From Clostridia bacterium (GTDB taxonomy: Bacteria > Bacillota > Clostridia > Oscillospirales > CAG-272), in the NCBI GenBank assembly GCA_900753285.1, contig CAADYN010000055.1, forward strand, positions 1 to 21,185: 21,185 bases of DNA, in the 5' to 3' direction. The notes below the pieces were generated by a model, which was given only the letters and a program-made list of their open reading frames with translations, was not told the DNA's origin and ran no database searches. Shown one piece after another: positions 1-6,649 of the stretch. Made by a program: the position numbers and the translations under genes. The number at the start of each line of letters is the position of its first letter. Positions within the stretch are counted from its first letter, which is position 1.

Positions 1-195
1 CTCGTAAGTCCGCTTCAGTATGTCGTACTTCTGCCCGAGAGCTTCAAGAGACTCGTCGTTCCCCGCAAAAGCCTTGTCCGTCAGCTTCATCTCACTGCGC
101 ATGGTCTTGAGCGAGCGGTTTATGTCGCTGATTTTCTTCTTGTATTCGTTTTCTCCCTTGACCGTGAATACAGTGGTGATGTTTCTCGACGCCAT
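1..195 (-). CDS. Phage tail tape measure protein, N-terminal part (cut by window edge)
   Basis: The first 65 codons of a gene that continues past the left edge. The start ATG (195-193) overlaps the stop of the frameshifted chaperone reading in a TAATG, preceded by a G-rich Shine-Dalgarno run. The N-terminus (MASRNITTVFTVKG, then a lysine-rich amphipathic stretch with regularly spaced charged residues) is typical of tape measure proteins of Firmicutes siphoviruses, which form long coiled coils that set tail length and enter the cell with the DNA. Its place directly after the tail chaperone is the standard one. The call rests on position and on this short N-terminus only. Confidence 0.8.
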   Translation of the reverse strand, partial: MASRNITTVFTVKGENEYKKKISDINRSLKTMRSEMKLTDKAFAGNDESLEALGQKYDILKRTYE

Positions 196-712
196 TATTC
201 TCCCCCTCCTCTCCGTCCGAGGTAAATCTCAAATATCATGCCTACCCTCTCGTGTAAAGCGTCGCGCCATGATACCCCGCACCTCGTGCAGAGCGAAAGA
301 AATTCCTCACGCGTCATGGGCTTTTCGCGGATTGAGTTTTTTTTTCATATTCCGCAAGCCCCGCGTCAATGGGACCGTCTTCCTTCGTGCGCTCTATCTT
401 CAGCCCCGAGTATATCGCTTCGAGCACCGCGCTCTTTATCCCGATTATGTCGCCGGGTAAAATAGTCCGCCTAAGCTCCCCCTCCGTTACGATGTTCTCC
501 GCGTCATATCCCATGTAACGCCGTGCAAGCTCTCCCTCGCGATGAAGAATTATAAAACAGCCGAGAGCAGTCTCATATGACTCACGCCCCGCGGAGACGA
601 GCTTGTCCATGAAGTCCTCCCCCATAGCCTCGTTTATGTCAAAATAAGCGTCAGCCGTGTAGAGAAGCCTGTATTCCCGCCCGTTCAAACAGTATGTGCT
701 TCCGTACCTCAT
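195..712 (-). CDS. Tail assembly chaperone, long form made by -1 frameshift (gpG-T-like)
   Basis: If ribosomes slip back one base on the A-run at 345-337 (frame-0 codons GAA AAA AAA, a classical A-AAA-AAA slippery heptamer), they read 47 further codons from 338 to a TAA at 197-195. The product would be about 172 residues: 125 from the short form plus a tail containing MTREEFLSLC and ending RRGGGE. The extension has good codon use, contains no stop, and ends exactly where the tape measure ATG begins (TAATG). Lambda G/GT and many other tailed phages use the same design, in which the T part binds the tape measure. The MTREEF stretch has an ATG (317-315) but no ribosome site before it, so a free-standing gene is less likely. 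Confidence 0.7.
314..712 (-). CDS. Tail assembly chaperone, short form (gpG-like)
   Basis: A 132-residue acidic protein between the major tail protein and tape measure genes, the position of the tail assembly chaperone (lambda gpG type) that keeps the tape measure soluble and recruits tail tube subunits. The start ATG at 712 overlaps the stop of the major tail protein gene (ATGA), with no clear Shine-Dalgarno of its own, so translation is probably coupled. Longer in-frame starts at 742 lie inside the upstream gene and are unlikely. Near its end the frame runs over nine adenines (345-337), and a second reading exists from this run (see the separate entry for the fusion). I do not recognise a specific family from the residues; the assignment comes from context and the frameshift arrangement. 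Confidence 0.75.
   Translation of the reverse strand: MRYGSTYCLNGREYRLLYTADAYFDINEAMGEDFMDKLVSAGRESYETALGCFIILHREGELARRYMGYDAENIVTEGELRRTILPGDIIGIKSAVLEAIYSGLKIERTKEDGPIDAGLAEYEKKTQSAKSP
335..348 (-). promoter_or_regulatory. Probable -1 programmed ribosomal frameshift site
   Basis: Nine consecutive adenines on the minus strand (345-337) follow the G of a GAA codon, giving A-AAA-AAA in the phase needed for tandem slippage of two lysine tRNAs by -1. Frame 0 ends 30 bases further at TGA (316-314); the -1 frame stays open to 195. I did not find an obvious strong stem-loop directly downstream, but A-rich heptamers slip without one in many bacteria. Confidence 0.65.
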
Positions 713-1320
713 GCCGTCACACCGAGCTTCTTCTTGACCCACGCCTCAGCCTCGGAAGAGGTCGCAAACATTTCGGTCTTCTTCCATGTCTTAGCGGAGT
801 CGGAGCATATGTACGCAAGCATAGTTACGGAGTCGCCGGAGAGCGTGATGCCGTCCCCCTTCGTCTCGTATGTGCTGTTTCCGAGAGACGCCTTCACCTT
901 AGGATAGAATACACCCTCGTAGAATACCTCGCCTTTGTCAATGAGAGTGCGGTAGAAGCCGAAGCCTATGAACGGAGGTGTGTCGTCCCCGCCGTATGTC
1001 ATCTCCCCGCTCTCCGCGTCAAGCGTTACTCCGAAAATGTCGGCGGATACGGAGTTCGGCACACCCTTGTTGTCGTACGTCAGCTCGCAGTATTTTACGC
1101 TTGATACGTTCTCGCTCATGGCGTCGTTGGAGTAGTATTGAGTCTCCGCCTTGTTTAAGTTCTCCGTGACCTTGACAAATTCCGAGAAATCCGTCGGAGT
1201 GCCGTATGTCGGAAGAGATCCGGCGGTTTCTGCGGTAATCTTCGCATAGTAGGGCTTTGTCGCACCCATCTGAGTTTTTCTGACCTGATTCATTTTTGTG
1301 ATAGCTTCACTTGCTGCCAT
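709..1320 (-). CDS. Major tail tube protein
   Basis: A 203-residue protein with a good ribosome site (AAGGAG, 9 bases before the ATG). The sequence is mixed beta-type with glycine- and aspartate-rich turns (YGGDDTPPFIGFGFYRTL in the middle), and fits the phi13-type major tail proteins of Firmicutes phages. These polymerise into the tail tube around the tape measure. It lies between the gp10-like tail completion gene and the tail chaperone, which is the normal place for the tube protein, and is read in the late operon. No C-terminal Ig-like domain is present, so this is the short form. The family call is from pattern recognition and context; the role is well supported. Confidence 0.82.
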   Translation of the reverse strand: MAASEAITKMNQVRKTQMGATKPYYAKITAETAGSLPTYGTPTDFSEFVKVTENLNKAETQYYSNDAMSENVSSVKYCELTYDNKGVPNSVSADIFGVTLDAESGEMTYGGDDTPPFIGFGFYRTLIDKGEVFYEGVFYPKVKASLGNSTYETKGDGITLSGDSVTMLAYICSDSAKTWKKTEMFATSSEAEAWVKKKLGVTA

Positions 1321-1342
1321 CTTGTTTTCTCCTTGTCTTTTT

Positions 1343-1786
1343 CTAAATGTTTTTTTCCTGCCAGGAGCGGAATATTACCTCCGCATTGTCAAAGGCAGAT
1401 TTTTCCCCGCGGTCTATGCCGTCCGAGATAAAAGGTCGCGGCGGATTGTTCCGAGATCCATATTCGTTTATAAACGCGATTTCGGCGTTGCGTGTCGCGG
1501 TACGTCGTTTGCTTACGCCGTTTTTGATGTATTTAGTACGTTTTTTGTTCCAAGTGAATAAGAGCTCCCGTGTCTTGTCTTTTCCGTATTCCGGCTTTTT
1601 GCGTGTAAGGGCTTTTGCGGATAACTTCGTGCTGTACGGTCCCGAGAGCATCTTCTTCGCGTTCTCACGGATAAGAGGCTCTATTACGTCAGCTTCGGCG
1701 GTGAGCAGCTCGTCAATAAGCTCTACAGGTAAATCGTCCCTGAAATAATCATTGCCGCCTGATGTAACACCTGCTATCCTTGCCAT
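1343..1786 (-). CDS. HK97 gp10-like tail completion protein
   Basis: A 147-residue protein that carries the landmark of the HK97-gp10 family in its C-terminal third: a segment near residues 106-122 with INEYGSRNNPPRPFI, where the conserved E-x-G followed by PPRPF is characteristic. These proteins sit at the head-tail junction or tail terminus and help join the two. The N-terminal half is rich in charged helices and lysines (KALTRKKPEYGK). It directly abuts the next upstream gene (stop at 1787), so the two are likely translated together. Function is inferred from the family; the family call is firm. Confidence 0.85.
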   Translation of the reverse strand: MARIAGVTSGGNDYFRDDLPVELIDELLTAEADVIEPLIRENAKKMLSGPYSTKLSAKALTRKKPEYGKDKTRELLFTWNKKRTKYIKNGVSKRRTATRNAEIAFINEYGSRNNPPRPFISDGIDRGEKSAFDNAEVIFRSWQEKNI

Positions 1787-2164
1787 TTATACCTCCGTTA
1801 CCCTTCCTAAAAATTCGCTTTCGTAAACATATTGCCCCCATCCGTCCGATACAGAGGAAATAACGTCAGGGTATGTCCCTCCGAGCTTTACTAATGCTTT
1901 GCATATTTCCACCCGCTCATCTTTAACAGTACAGCCGTGCCGCGCCCAGAGAGTGAGAGCCAGCCGCACTGTAATGAGCGTTGGAGAGTCGTTCGAGTAG
2001 TACGTTCCGCGTGATGAGGTGACAAAGGTAATGTATTTCTCCGCGTCCTCGCCTGTGTAAACACCCTCACGCACTATCGGCGCTATACCCGAGAGAGCGG
2101 AGACAAGCGCGGTTTTAAATTCAAACTCTCCGCCATAACATACCGAACCGCAGCATACACTCAC
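1787..2164 (-). CDS. Head-tail/neck or tail-completion protein of unknown family
   Basis: About 125 residues. The start is best placed at a GTG (2164-2162) that overlaps the stop of the preceding gene (ATGTGA) and has a GGGAGG run some eight bases upstream; the open frame reaches back to 2272, but that part lies inside the upstream gene. The protein has a hydrophobic N-terminal helix, then a TGEDAEKYITFVTSS strand region and a long amphipathic segment. Its place between the head-tail joining protein and the gp10-like protein is where HK97 gp9/gp10-type neck or tail-completion proteins of about this length are found. I cannot name the family from sequence alone. Confidence 0.65.
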   Translation of the reverse strand: MSVCCGSVCYGGEFEFKTALVSALSGIAPIVREGVYTGEDAEKYITFVTSSRGTYYSNDSPTLITVRLALTLWARHGCTVKDERVEICKALVKLGGTYPDVISSVSDGWGQYVYESEFLGRVTEV

Positions 2165-2505
2165 ATCGCACCCTCCCTCTTCTCGACGGTAAAGGTGAGC
2201 CATCCACCGCCGACAGACCTTTCGGGAGAGTTCACAATGTACCATACCTCCCCGCGCATTCTGATACGGCAAAGGGAAGTGATTTTCCGCGTGTACCGTA
2301 CAGTCACCGTCATGACCTCCGGAGAAAATACTCTCCCCTCACCGCGGTCGTCGTCATATCGAATGTACCTCCGTCTTACCTTTGCCGGAATTCCCGCGCC
2401 GAAGAGGTCTTTCCAGCTTGTTATGTCCTCTCCGGCAACACATACGGTTTCGGGATATTCTATGTGAATCCTCTCCCTGAGGTCTCCCGCATTATTTACT
2501 GCCAT
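2161..2505 (-). CDS. Phage head-tail joining protein (SPP1 gp16-like adaptor)
   Basis: A 114-residue protein starting at the ATG at 2505, which lies 4 bases after a GGAGG and overlaps the previous gene's end by 14 bases. An earlier in-frame start at 2520 has no ribosome site. The pattern begins with AGDLRERIHIE, continues with a W near residue 30 and a K-x-R-R segment, and ends with a short beta stretch (GEVWYIVNSPER). That matches the Phage_H_T_join family, small beta-barrel proteins that seal the connector after packaging and form the interface to the tail. The order connector, adaptor, gp10-like protein supports this. Confidence 0.82.
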   Translation of the reverse strand: MAVNNAGDLRERIHIEYPETVCVAGEDITSWKDLFGAGIPAKVRRRYIRYDDDRGEGRVFSPEVMTVTVRYTRKITSLCRIRMRGEVWYIVNSPERSVGGGWLTFTVEKREGAM

Positions 2506-2809
2506 ATCCCTCCGATTCAAGCTCCTTTCTCATGCGCGTCATCATGCGTTTAGTGTATTCGTCAGCCGCGTAAGCCTGTGTGGACGAGAGAAAACCGCGG
2601 TTGTCAAAATAATGCAAAGCAAGCGCGTATATGTAAAGCTCGTATTTCGCGTTGTCCCTCTCCTCGAGTAAATCAACCGGAATACCGCTCTCCCGTGCAT
2701 GATCCCGCGCGGCTCGAAGACATAATTCCGCCACAGCACTCTCCCCGTCTTCTTCGGCAGCATCGGGAAAAATGCGCCCGTAGTCAAGAAATCCCTTGAG
2801 ACTGACCAT
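2492..2809 (-). CDS. Head-tail connector protein (HK97 gp6-like)
   Basis: A 105-residue, mostly helical protein. The ATG at 2809-2807 overlaps the stop of the upstream gene in a TAATG; the frame extends to 2941, but that part overlaps the upstream gene and lacks a ribosome site. The layout is that of the gp6-like connectors, which form a ring under the portal: MVSLKGFLDYGRI at the start, an acidic loop, an ALxxA-type central helix, then a helix with LYIYALALHYFDNRG. Next in order comes the adaptor with which it stacks. Confidence in the family is good although no catalytic motif exists to confirm it. Confidence 0.82.
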   Translation of the reverse strand: MVSLKGFLDYGRIFPDAAEEDGESAVAELCLRAARDHARESGIPVDLLEERDNAKYELYIYALALHYFDNRGFLSSTQAYAADEYTKRMMTRMRKELESEGYGSK

Positions 2810-3201
2810 TACCGAATAGGATATCTCGCACTTTCCGCCGCACCCACAACGGAGAGCAAAACGGCGGCAGACGCGGAGGTGTTGCTTACCTTCACGCGGA
2901 CGTATCTCTTGCGGACAGCTTCTGCGGCAATATAGAGACAAGCGGAGTTCTTCGCCGTTGAGCCGTCCCCGACAATATCTACGGAGCCGATTTCCGCCGC
3001 ACTTGTCATGCTCTCGTCGTCGCTTTCTTCCGCGGTGAGTACAACCTTCTTGCCGCTTTCAACCGTACCGCAGGCGAGGGAGAACAAAATTCCGTCGTAT
3101 CGCGAGAGATCTGCCGCGTCGGACGCAGTATTCCCGCCGGCACTCTGACTTACGGGATATATAGCATTTATAATTTCAACTTTTTCGTTAAGCTCGTGCA
3201 T
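2809..3201 (-). CDS. Head-associated structural protein of unknown function (possible decoration protein)
   Basis: A 130-residue protein read between the major capsid gene (13 bases away) and the gp6-like connector (1-base overlap), with a Shine-Dalgarno (AGGAGGAC) before its ATG. It contains a segment SRYDGILFSLACGTVESGKKVVLTAEESDD-like in pattern: strands with alternating hydrophobic residues, acidic loops and many A/S/T residues, as expected for a beta sandwich. No catalytic residues are apparent. The position next to the capsid gene suggests a decoration or head-stabilising protein; this is inference. It could also be a minor head-completion protein. I do not recognise the family. Confidence 0.6.
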   Translation of the reverse strand: MHELNEKVEIINAIYPVSQSAGGNTASDAADLSRYDGILFSLACGTVESGKKVVLTAEESDDESMTSAAEIGSVDIVGDGSTAKNSACLYIAAEAVRKRYVRVKVSNTSASAAVLLSVVGAAESARYPIR

Positions 3202-3213
3202 ATTGTCCTCCTG

Positions 3214-4455
3214 TTATGCTCTCTTGGCAAGCGTTACAAACGGCGAGCGTGTGAGAGTGCTGTTCTTGATTTTGAGCGGCTTGTTTACCATGGGCGCACC
3301 GTTCACGCGTAAAATCATGCGGAAACACATCTGGTCGGTGAGAAATTCCACGTGCATAGACCAGTCCTGACGCGCCGTACCCTTTTTAATGACGGTGTAG
3401 TCTTCAAGGTTCGCGAGAATAATGTCGCCCGCCGAACCGAGAGACGAGCAGTTGTCGGTGTAAATGACGGGTCTGCCGAGTATTCTTTGGTTCGGCGAAT
3501 CCGCAAGACCGCCCTCGGGAAGCCACAGGGAGCTGCCGTCGGTGAATTTCAGCTTCTGAAGCTGTTCTTCCGTGTCGGGATGAGCGAGCCATACTGTCCT
3601 CTTGCGTGAGTCGTAAAGGCTTCTCTGCCACATCTTCAGTATGTTCTCGGTGGTGATAGTGCCGGAAGACTGTTCGCTCTCCTTCGAAACCGTAACAAGC
3701 GCGGGAGAAGAGAGTATTCCGAGCGGTTTTCCTACGCCGTCTCCGGATATAATGGAGTCCTCAAGAAGCCTCTTCGCCGCGAGTGTGAAAGAACGACCGA
3801 AGAACGAAGACATGAATACACTGTCGGAGAGAAGCTCGTCCGTTGCATAAGCGTACCCCATCATCTTCTCAAGATCGAGCTTTGTCTCTGCGAACTTAGG
3901 CTTTGACGCACCAACGCCGTAGCCTTCAGCCGCCCAGTACATTCTCACGCCGCCGCAAACGGATGAAGATATGTCGTCCTCGTCCACTCTCAGCCAGCGA
4001 ACAGAAGAAGAACCCTCTCCTACAGTGTAGCTTGTGACGCGGGAGAGAATTTCACCGCTTGACGCTGCCGACTCAAGGATAGACGCCGCAAAATCCTCCT
4101 GAAGAGCATATCCGCCGTCAGCGCCTTTCTGTCGGTTCGCACCCTTTGCGTCATTGTTTACGGCATACAGTCTTTCGTCAACCTGACCCTTCGCGGCGTT
4201 GCGTATCGCGGTGAGCTGTTCTCCGAGGGTTGAAAAAGGACGGCTGCCCTGCTTGTTTTCGGTCTTCTTCGCGGTTTTTTCGGAGAGCGCGGCAATTTCC
4301 GATACCTTTTCTATCTCACCCTGAGTGCTTTTTATCTCGTTTTTGACGTCTTCAAGCTCCCCGCCGAGTTCCCCCTTGTCTATGAGCGCGTTCGCCTTTT
4401 CGATAAGCCCCGCCTTCTTCGCGTTAAGCTCGCTGATTTTAGTAAAATAATCCAT
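3214..4455 (-). CDS. Major capsid protein, HK97 fold
   Basis: A 413-residue protein. The ATG at 4455 is preceded by AAAGGAG five bases upstream; a TTG at 4470 in the same frame lies on the ribosome site itself and is rejected. Residues 1-70 form a charged coiled coil (the delta/scaffold domain removed by the prohead protease), followed by a linker and a Phage_capsid domain containing ILSRVTSYTVGEG, a W-x-E segment near residues 175-185 and LDLEKMMGYAYATDELL. The last 60 residues include MCFRMILRVNG, typical of the P-domain end. The protein would assemble into the icosahedral head. The protease gene directly upstream and the portal before it complete the head module. Confidence 0.92.
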   Translation of the reverse strand: MDYFTKISELNAKKAGLIEKANALIDKGELGGELEDVKNEIKSTQGEIEKVSEIAALSEKTAKKTENKQGSRPFSTLGEQLTAIRNAAKGQVDERLYAVNNDAKGANRQKGADGGYALQEDFAASILESAASSGEILSRVTSYTVGEGSSSVRWLRVDEDDISSSVCGGVRMYWAAEGYGVGASKPKFAETKLDLEKMMGYAYATDELLSDSVFMSSFFGRSFTLAAKRLLEDSIISGDGVGKPLGILSSPALVTVSKESEQSSGTITTENILKMWQRSLYDSRKRTVWLAHPDTEEQLQKLKFTDGSSLWLPEGGLADSPNQRILGRPVIYTDNCSSLGSAGDIILANLEDYTVIKKGTARQDWSMHVEFLTDQMCFRMILRVNGAPMVNKPLKIKNSTLTRSPFVTLAKRA

Positions 4456-4466
4456 GTTTTCTCCTT

Positions 4467-5120
4467 TCAAATCGTGAAAATTTCGATTTTTGCTTTTTCT
4501 TTCGCTGGTGATGTGCGTGAATTCTTTGCTTCGCGGTAATCCGCAATCATTTTCTCTGTCGGGAATATGTCGCGCCCCGCGGAGTTTATAATGTGCCCCC
4601 TCGCCTCCTCGATTCTGTCGATAAGACCGTATTCGAGAGCTTTTTCAGCGTCAAGCCAGATGTCGCGGTCCATAAGAGCCGATATTTCATCCCTTGACTT
4701 TACTCTGCCGGAGTACGCCGCTATGATAGCAGACTTCACGTTGTCAAGCTCTTCGGCAGTGTGTCGCATTACCCCCGCGTCGCCCGAAGAATACGTCGTG
4801 GGATTGTGTACGCATACGAGGGAAACGCTCTCTGCCGTAATCTCGTCGCAAGCCATTATAGCTACCGTAGCGGAAGACGCGGCGCGTGAGCGTATGTGAG
4901 CCTTCTTTGCCACCTTGTAGCCTTTGAGCAGGGAGTAGATCTCCGTCCCCGCCACAAGGGAGCCGCCGTCCGAGTCAACGTGAAGAATAATCTCCTCCCC
5001 CGCCGCCTTGCCCAAGAGAGCGCGTAAATCAGACGGGCAAATGTTGTTTTTGTAGCCGTAGTATCTCATGACCTCGGCGTATTCGTCCGGCAGTATGTCG
5101 CCCCTGAAATCAAATTCCAA
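4467..5120 (-). CDS. ClpP-like prohead protease (S14)
   Basis: A 217-residue serine protease of the Clp fold used by many HK97-type phages in place of the U35 protease to cut the capsid delta domain. The catalytic serine is expected at about residue 82 in the AASSATVAIMA segment (the AAS-x-A-S site of the family), with histidine 105 in VHNP and the usual acidic residue further on, in the YSGRV-to-DRDIW region. GGSLVAGTEIYSLL forms the oxyanion and handle region. The start is a TTG (5120) eight bases after GGAGG, with no better ATG nearby. It lies between portal and capsid, overlaps neither in any important way, and is the expected partner of the capsid protein. Confidence 0.9.
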   Translation of the reverse strand: MEFDFRGDILPDEYAEVMRYYGYKNNICPSDLRALLGKAAGEEIILHVDSDGGSLVAGTEIYSLLKGYKVAKKAHIRSRAASSATVAIMACDEITAESVSLVCVHNPTTYSSGDAGVMRHTAEELDNVKSAIIAAYSGRVKSRDEISALMDRDIWLDAEKALEYGLIDRIEEARGHIINSAGRDIFPTEKMIADYREAKNSRTSPAKEKAKIEIFTI

Positions 5121-5123
5121 TTT

Positions 5124-6347
5124 TTACACCTCCCCTCCGCCGAAAGCAGATTTGTCGTCAACCGGCGCGTAGTTTTTTGACATCCAGTATTTCTGTCCGA
5201 GTCCGTTCGGAAGCGGCGACTTATCCTCGTCCGCGCGTATCTCGTCGGCGTTCATAGCGGAAATGCCTATCATCTTCTGGTAGAATGCGGCGCGTGCTTC
5301 GTGTGTTCCTCTGAGCATGGCGGCGGCGTTCTTCTTGAGATAAAATCCCTTGTCAATGTCTCTCTTCGAGAAGAATTTCACCCTTGCTTCTTCTTCAATC
5401 TGCACAAGATGCGGCGTGAGAGTGTTCACCACAAAATCAAGCTGCTGCTGTTCGTTCGATTGGTACGACTGTTTGCCGGATTGGAGCATATACGTCGGAA
5501 TGCCCGTGATTCGGGATATCTCGTCAACCGAAAACTGCCTGCCCTCGATGTACTGCGCGTCCTGCTGTGATATGCCGAGCTGCGTGTACTTCATCCCGAG
5601 GTCGAGCACGGCGACGCGGAACGCGTTTTCCCCGCTGTATTTGCTCTCGAATTCGTCACGGAGCATATCCCTCTTGTCGCTGTCAAGTTCGCCGTCCACC
5701 TCAACTATGCCGGAGAGACGCGCACCGTTCGAGTAAAAGCGGTTCCCGTATTTCATAGCCTTGATGTCCGTGTCAAGAGTCTCGCGACCGATATCGAGTA
5801 TGCCGCGTCCGAGAGAACCGTCGTATGTCTCAAAGCGGTAGATGAATAACTGCGATTCCTCAAAGCTCCGTGATATCTTCCGCGAGAAAACATTGTCCTC
5901 CGGCAGGGTGAAACGATACCACTTCACGCCGCGCACCGGGTCGACATAAATCTCCGGCTCAATAGGCAGTGGAATAAGTCCCGAAATTCTGCCGTCCTCT
6001 GAACTCAGTTCGCTGGTTCGGCGGTCAATGTAGGCGTACCACGTTCCGTGCCAAAAAGCATAGGAATAAATGGCTTTCTCGCATATGTACGGCGTCATGT
6101 ATTCGTTTGCGCGGTATTTCAGTATTCCCGAAATGTCGTGTTCCGCCTCCGTGCGATCTTCTCCGACCTTCCGACGTATCTGCCACGGTAAAGCCGCCAG
6201 AGAATTTGTGAAAATACGGTGAGCAGCAGCTACGGCACCGAGCTTTTCCGCACTTTCGGGAGAAGACGCCGCCCCGCCTACTCCGAGGTCCGTAAAAATC
6301 CTCTGCCATGACGACGCGGATGAGTTAAAAACGCGCGATAGTATCAT
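5124..6347 (-). CDS. Portal protein, HK97 family
   Basis: A 407-residue portal, the dodecameric ring through which DNA is packaged and ejected. Family features visible: AAHRIFTNSLAALPW at residues 40-55, Y-rich segment GTWYAYIDR, the central GRGILDIGRETL, and near residue 280 SVDEISRITGIPTYML, followed by SYQSNEQQQLDFV, the classic Phage_portal signature. The C-terminus includes GISAMNADEIRADEDKSPLPNG. The start ATG overlaps the stop of the small membrane protein gene (ATGA) with no strong ribosome site of its own, so translation is probably coupled to it. It is slightly short compared with some portals but complete in motif content. Confidence 0.93.
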   Translation of the reverse strand: MILSRVFNSSASSWQRIFTDLGVGGAASSPESAEKLGAVAAAHRIFTNSLAALPWQIRRKVGEDRTEAEHDISGILKYRANEYMTPYICEKAIYSYAFWHGTWYAYIDRRTSELSSEDGRISGLIPLPIEPEIYVDPVRGVKWYRFTLPEDNVFSRKISRSFEESQLFIYRFETYDGSLGRGILDIGRETLDTDIKAMKYGNRFYSNGARLSGIVEVDGELDSDKRDMLRDEFESKYSGENAFRVAVLDLGMKYTQLGISQQDAQYIEGRQFSVDEISRITGIPTYMLQSGKQSYQSNEQQQLDFVVNTLTPHLVQIEEEARVKFFSKRDIDKGFYLKKNAAAMLRGTHEARAAFYQKMIGISAMNADEIRADEDKSPLPNGLGQKYWMSKNYAPVDDKSAFGGGEV

Positions 6348-6493
6348 TTGCCGCCGTATCTTGCGATAATATACGAGCTGACAAGGAACGCCGCGCCTAA
6401 AATAACAAGTCCGAGCGGTACGCTTATGAGAAATCCCGCCGCAGTGACCGAAATCGCCCCGAGAATATAGAGAATGTCGTCTGTATAACGCAA
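6344..6493 (-). CDS. Small membrane protein between large terminase and portal (49 residues)
   Basis: Starts at TTG (6493-6491) seven bases after a strong AGGAGG (minus strand, 6506-6501) and ends in an ATGA overlap with the portal gene. The product begins MRYTDDILYILGAI and consists of two hydrophobic stretches (about residues 7-22 and 25-42) separated by a short turn, ending RYGGK. It is probably a membrane protein. It is the first gene of the head transcript from the promoter at about 6.64 kb. A shorter relative with the same YILGA core occurs at 14412-14501. Function unknown; small hydrophobic genes at this place occur in related prophages, but I cannot assign a role, and holin-like activity would be a guess. 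Confidence 0.65.
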   Translation of the reverse strand: MRYTDDILYILGAISVTAAGFLISVPLGLVILGAAFLVSSYIIARYGGK

Positions 6494-6539
6494 AATAATG
6501 CCTCCTTTCTTTGTTTAGGAAGCCTCTGATTTTCGGTTA

Positions 6540-6584
6540 TTTTTGCGACAAAAGCCCCTATATTTTAGCCTTTTATCGCAAAAA
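6540..6584 (-). repeat. Long inverted repeat in the leader of the head-gene transcript
   Basis: Arms of 15 bases at 6540-6554 and 6570-6584 are complementary except for one position, with a 15-base loop. In the minus-strand RNA the odd position is a G-U wobble, so the RNA stem would be unbroken; in the plus-strand RNA it is a C-A mismatch. This points to a structure selected in the minus-strand transcript. It lies between the predicted late start point (about 6607) and the first ribosome site (about 6505). No U-run follows on the minus strand, so a simple terminator is unlikely. Confidence 0.6.
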
Positions 6585-6613
6585 TCCGATTTATTCAGAG
6601 TATCCTTGGCATT

Positions 6614-6647
6614 ATTTTATATCAAATCCGCCGCACACGACTGCAAA
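6614..6647 (-). promoter_or_regulatory. Probable activator-dependent late promoter for head and tail genes
   Basis: On the minus strand the box TTTGCAGTCGT (6647-6637) is followed after exactly 17 bases by a TAAAAT -10 (6619-6614) and then AATGC. The same arrangement occurs at 10237-10270. The box begins 3 bases after the large terminase stop. There is no good -35 at normal distance, so the box probably binds an activator that replaces it. Confidence 0.6.
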
Positions 6648-6649
6648 TC

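Noticed and set aside
4455..4470. TTG at 4470 as start of the capsid gene
   Set aside because: It would lie on the AAAGGAG ribosome site that serves the ATG at 4455.
6540..6584. The hairpin as an ordinary rho-independent terminator
   Set aside because: No U-run follows the stem on the minus strand, and the stem precedes, not follows, the genes of its transcript.
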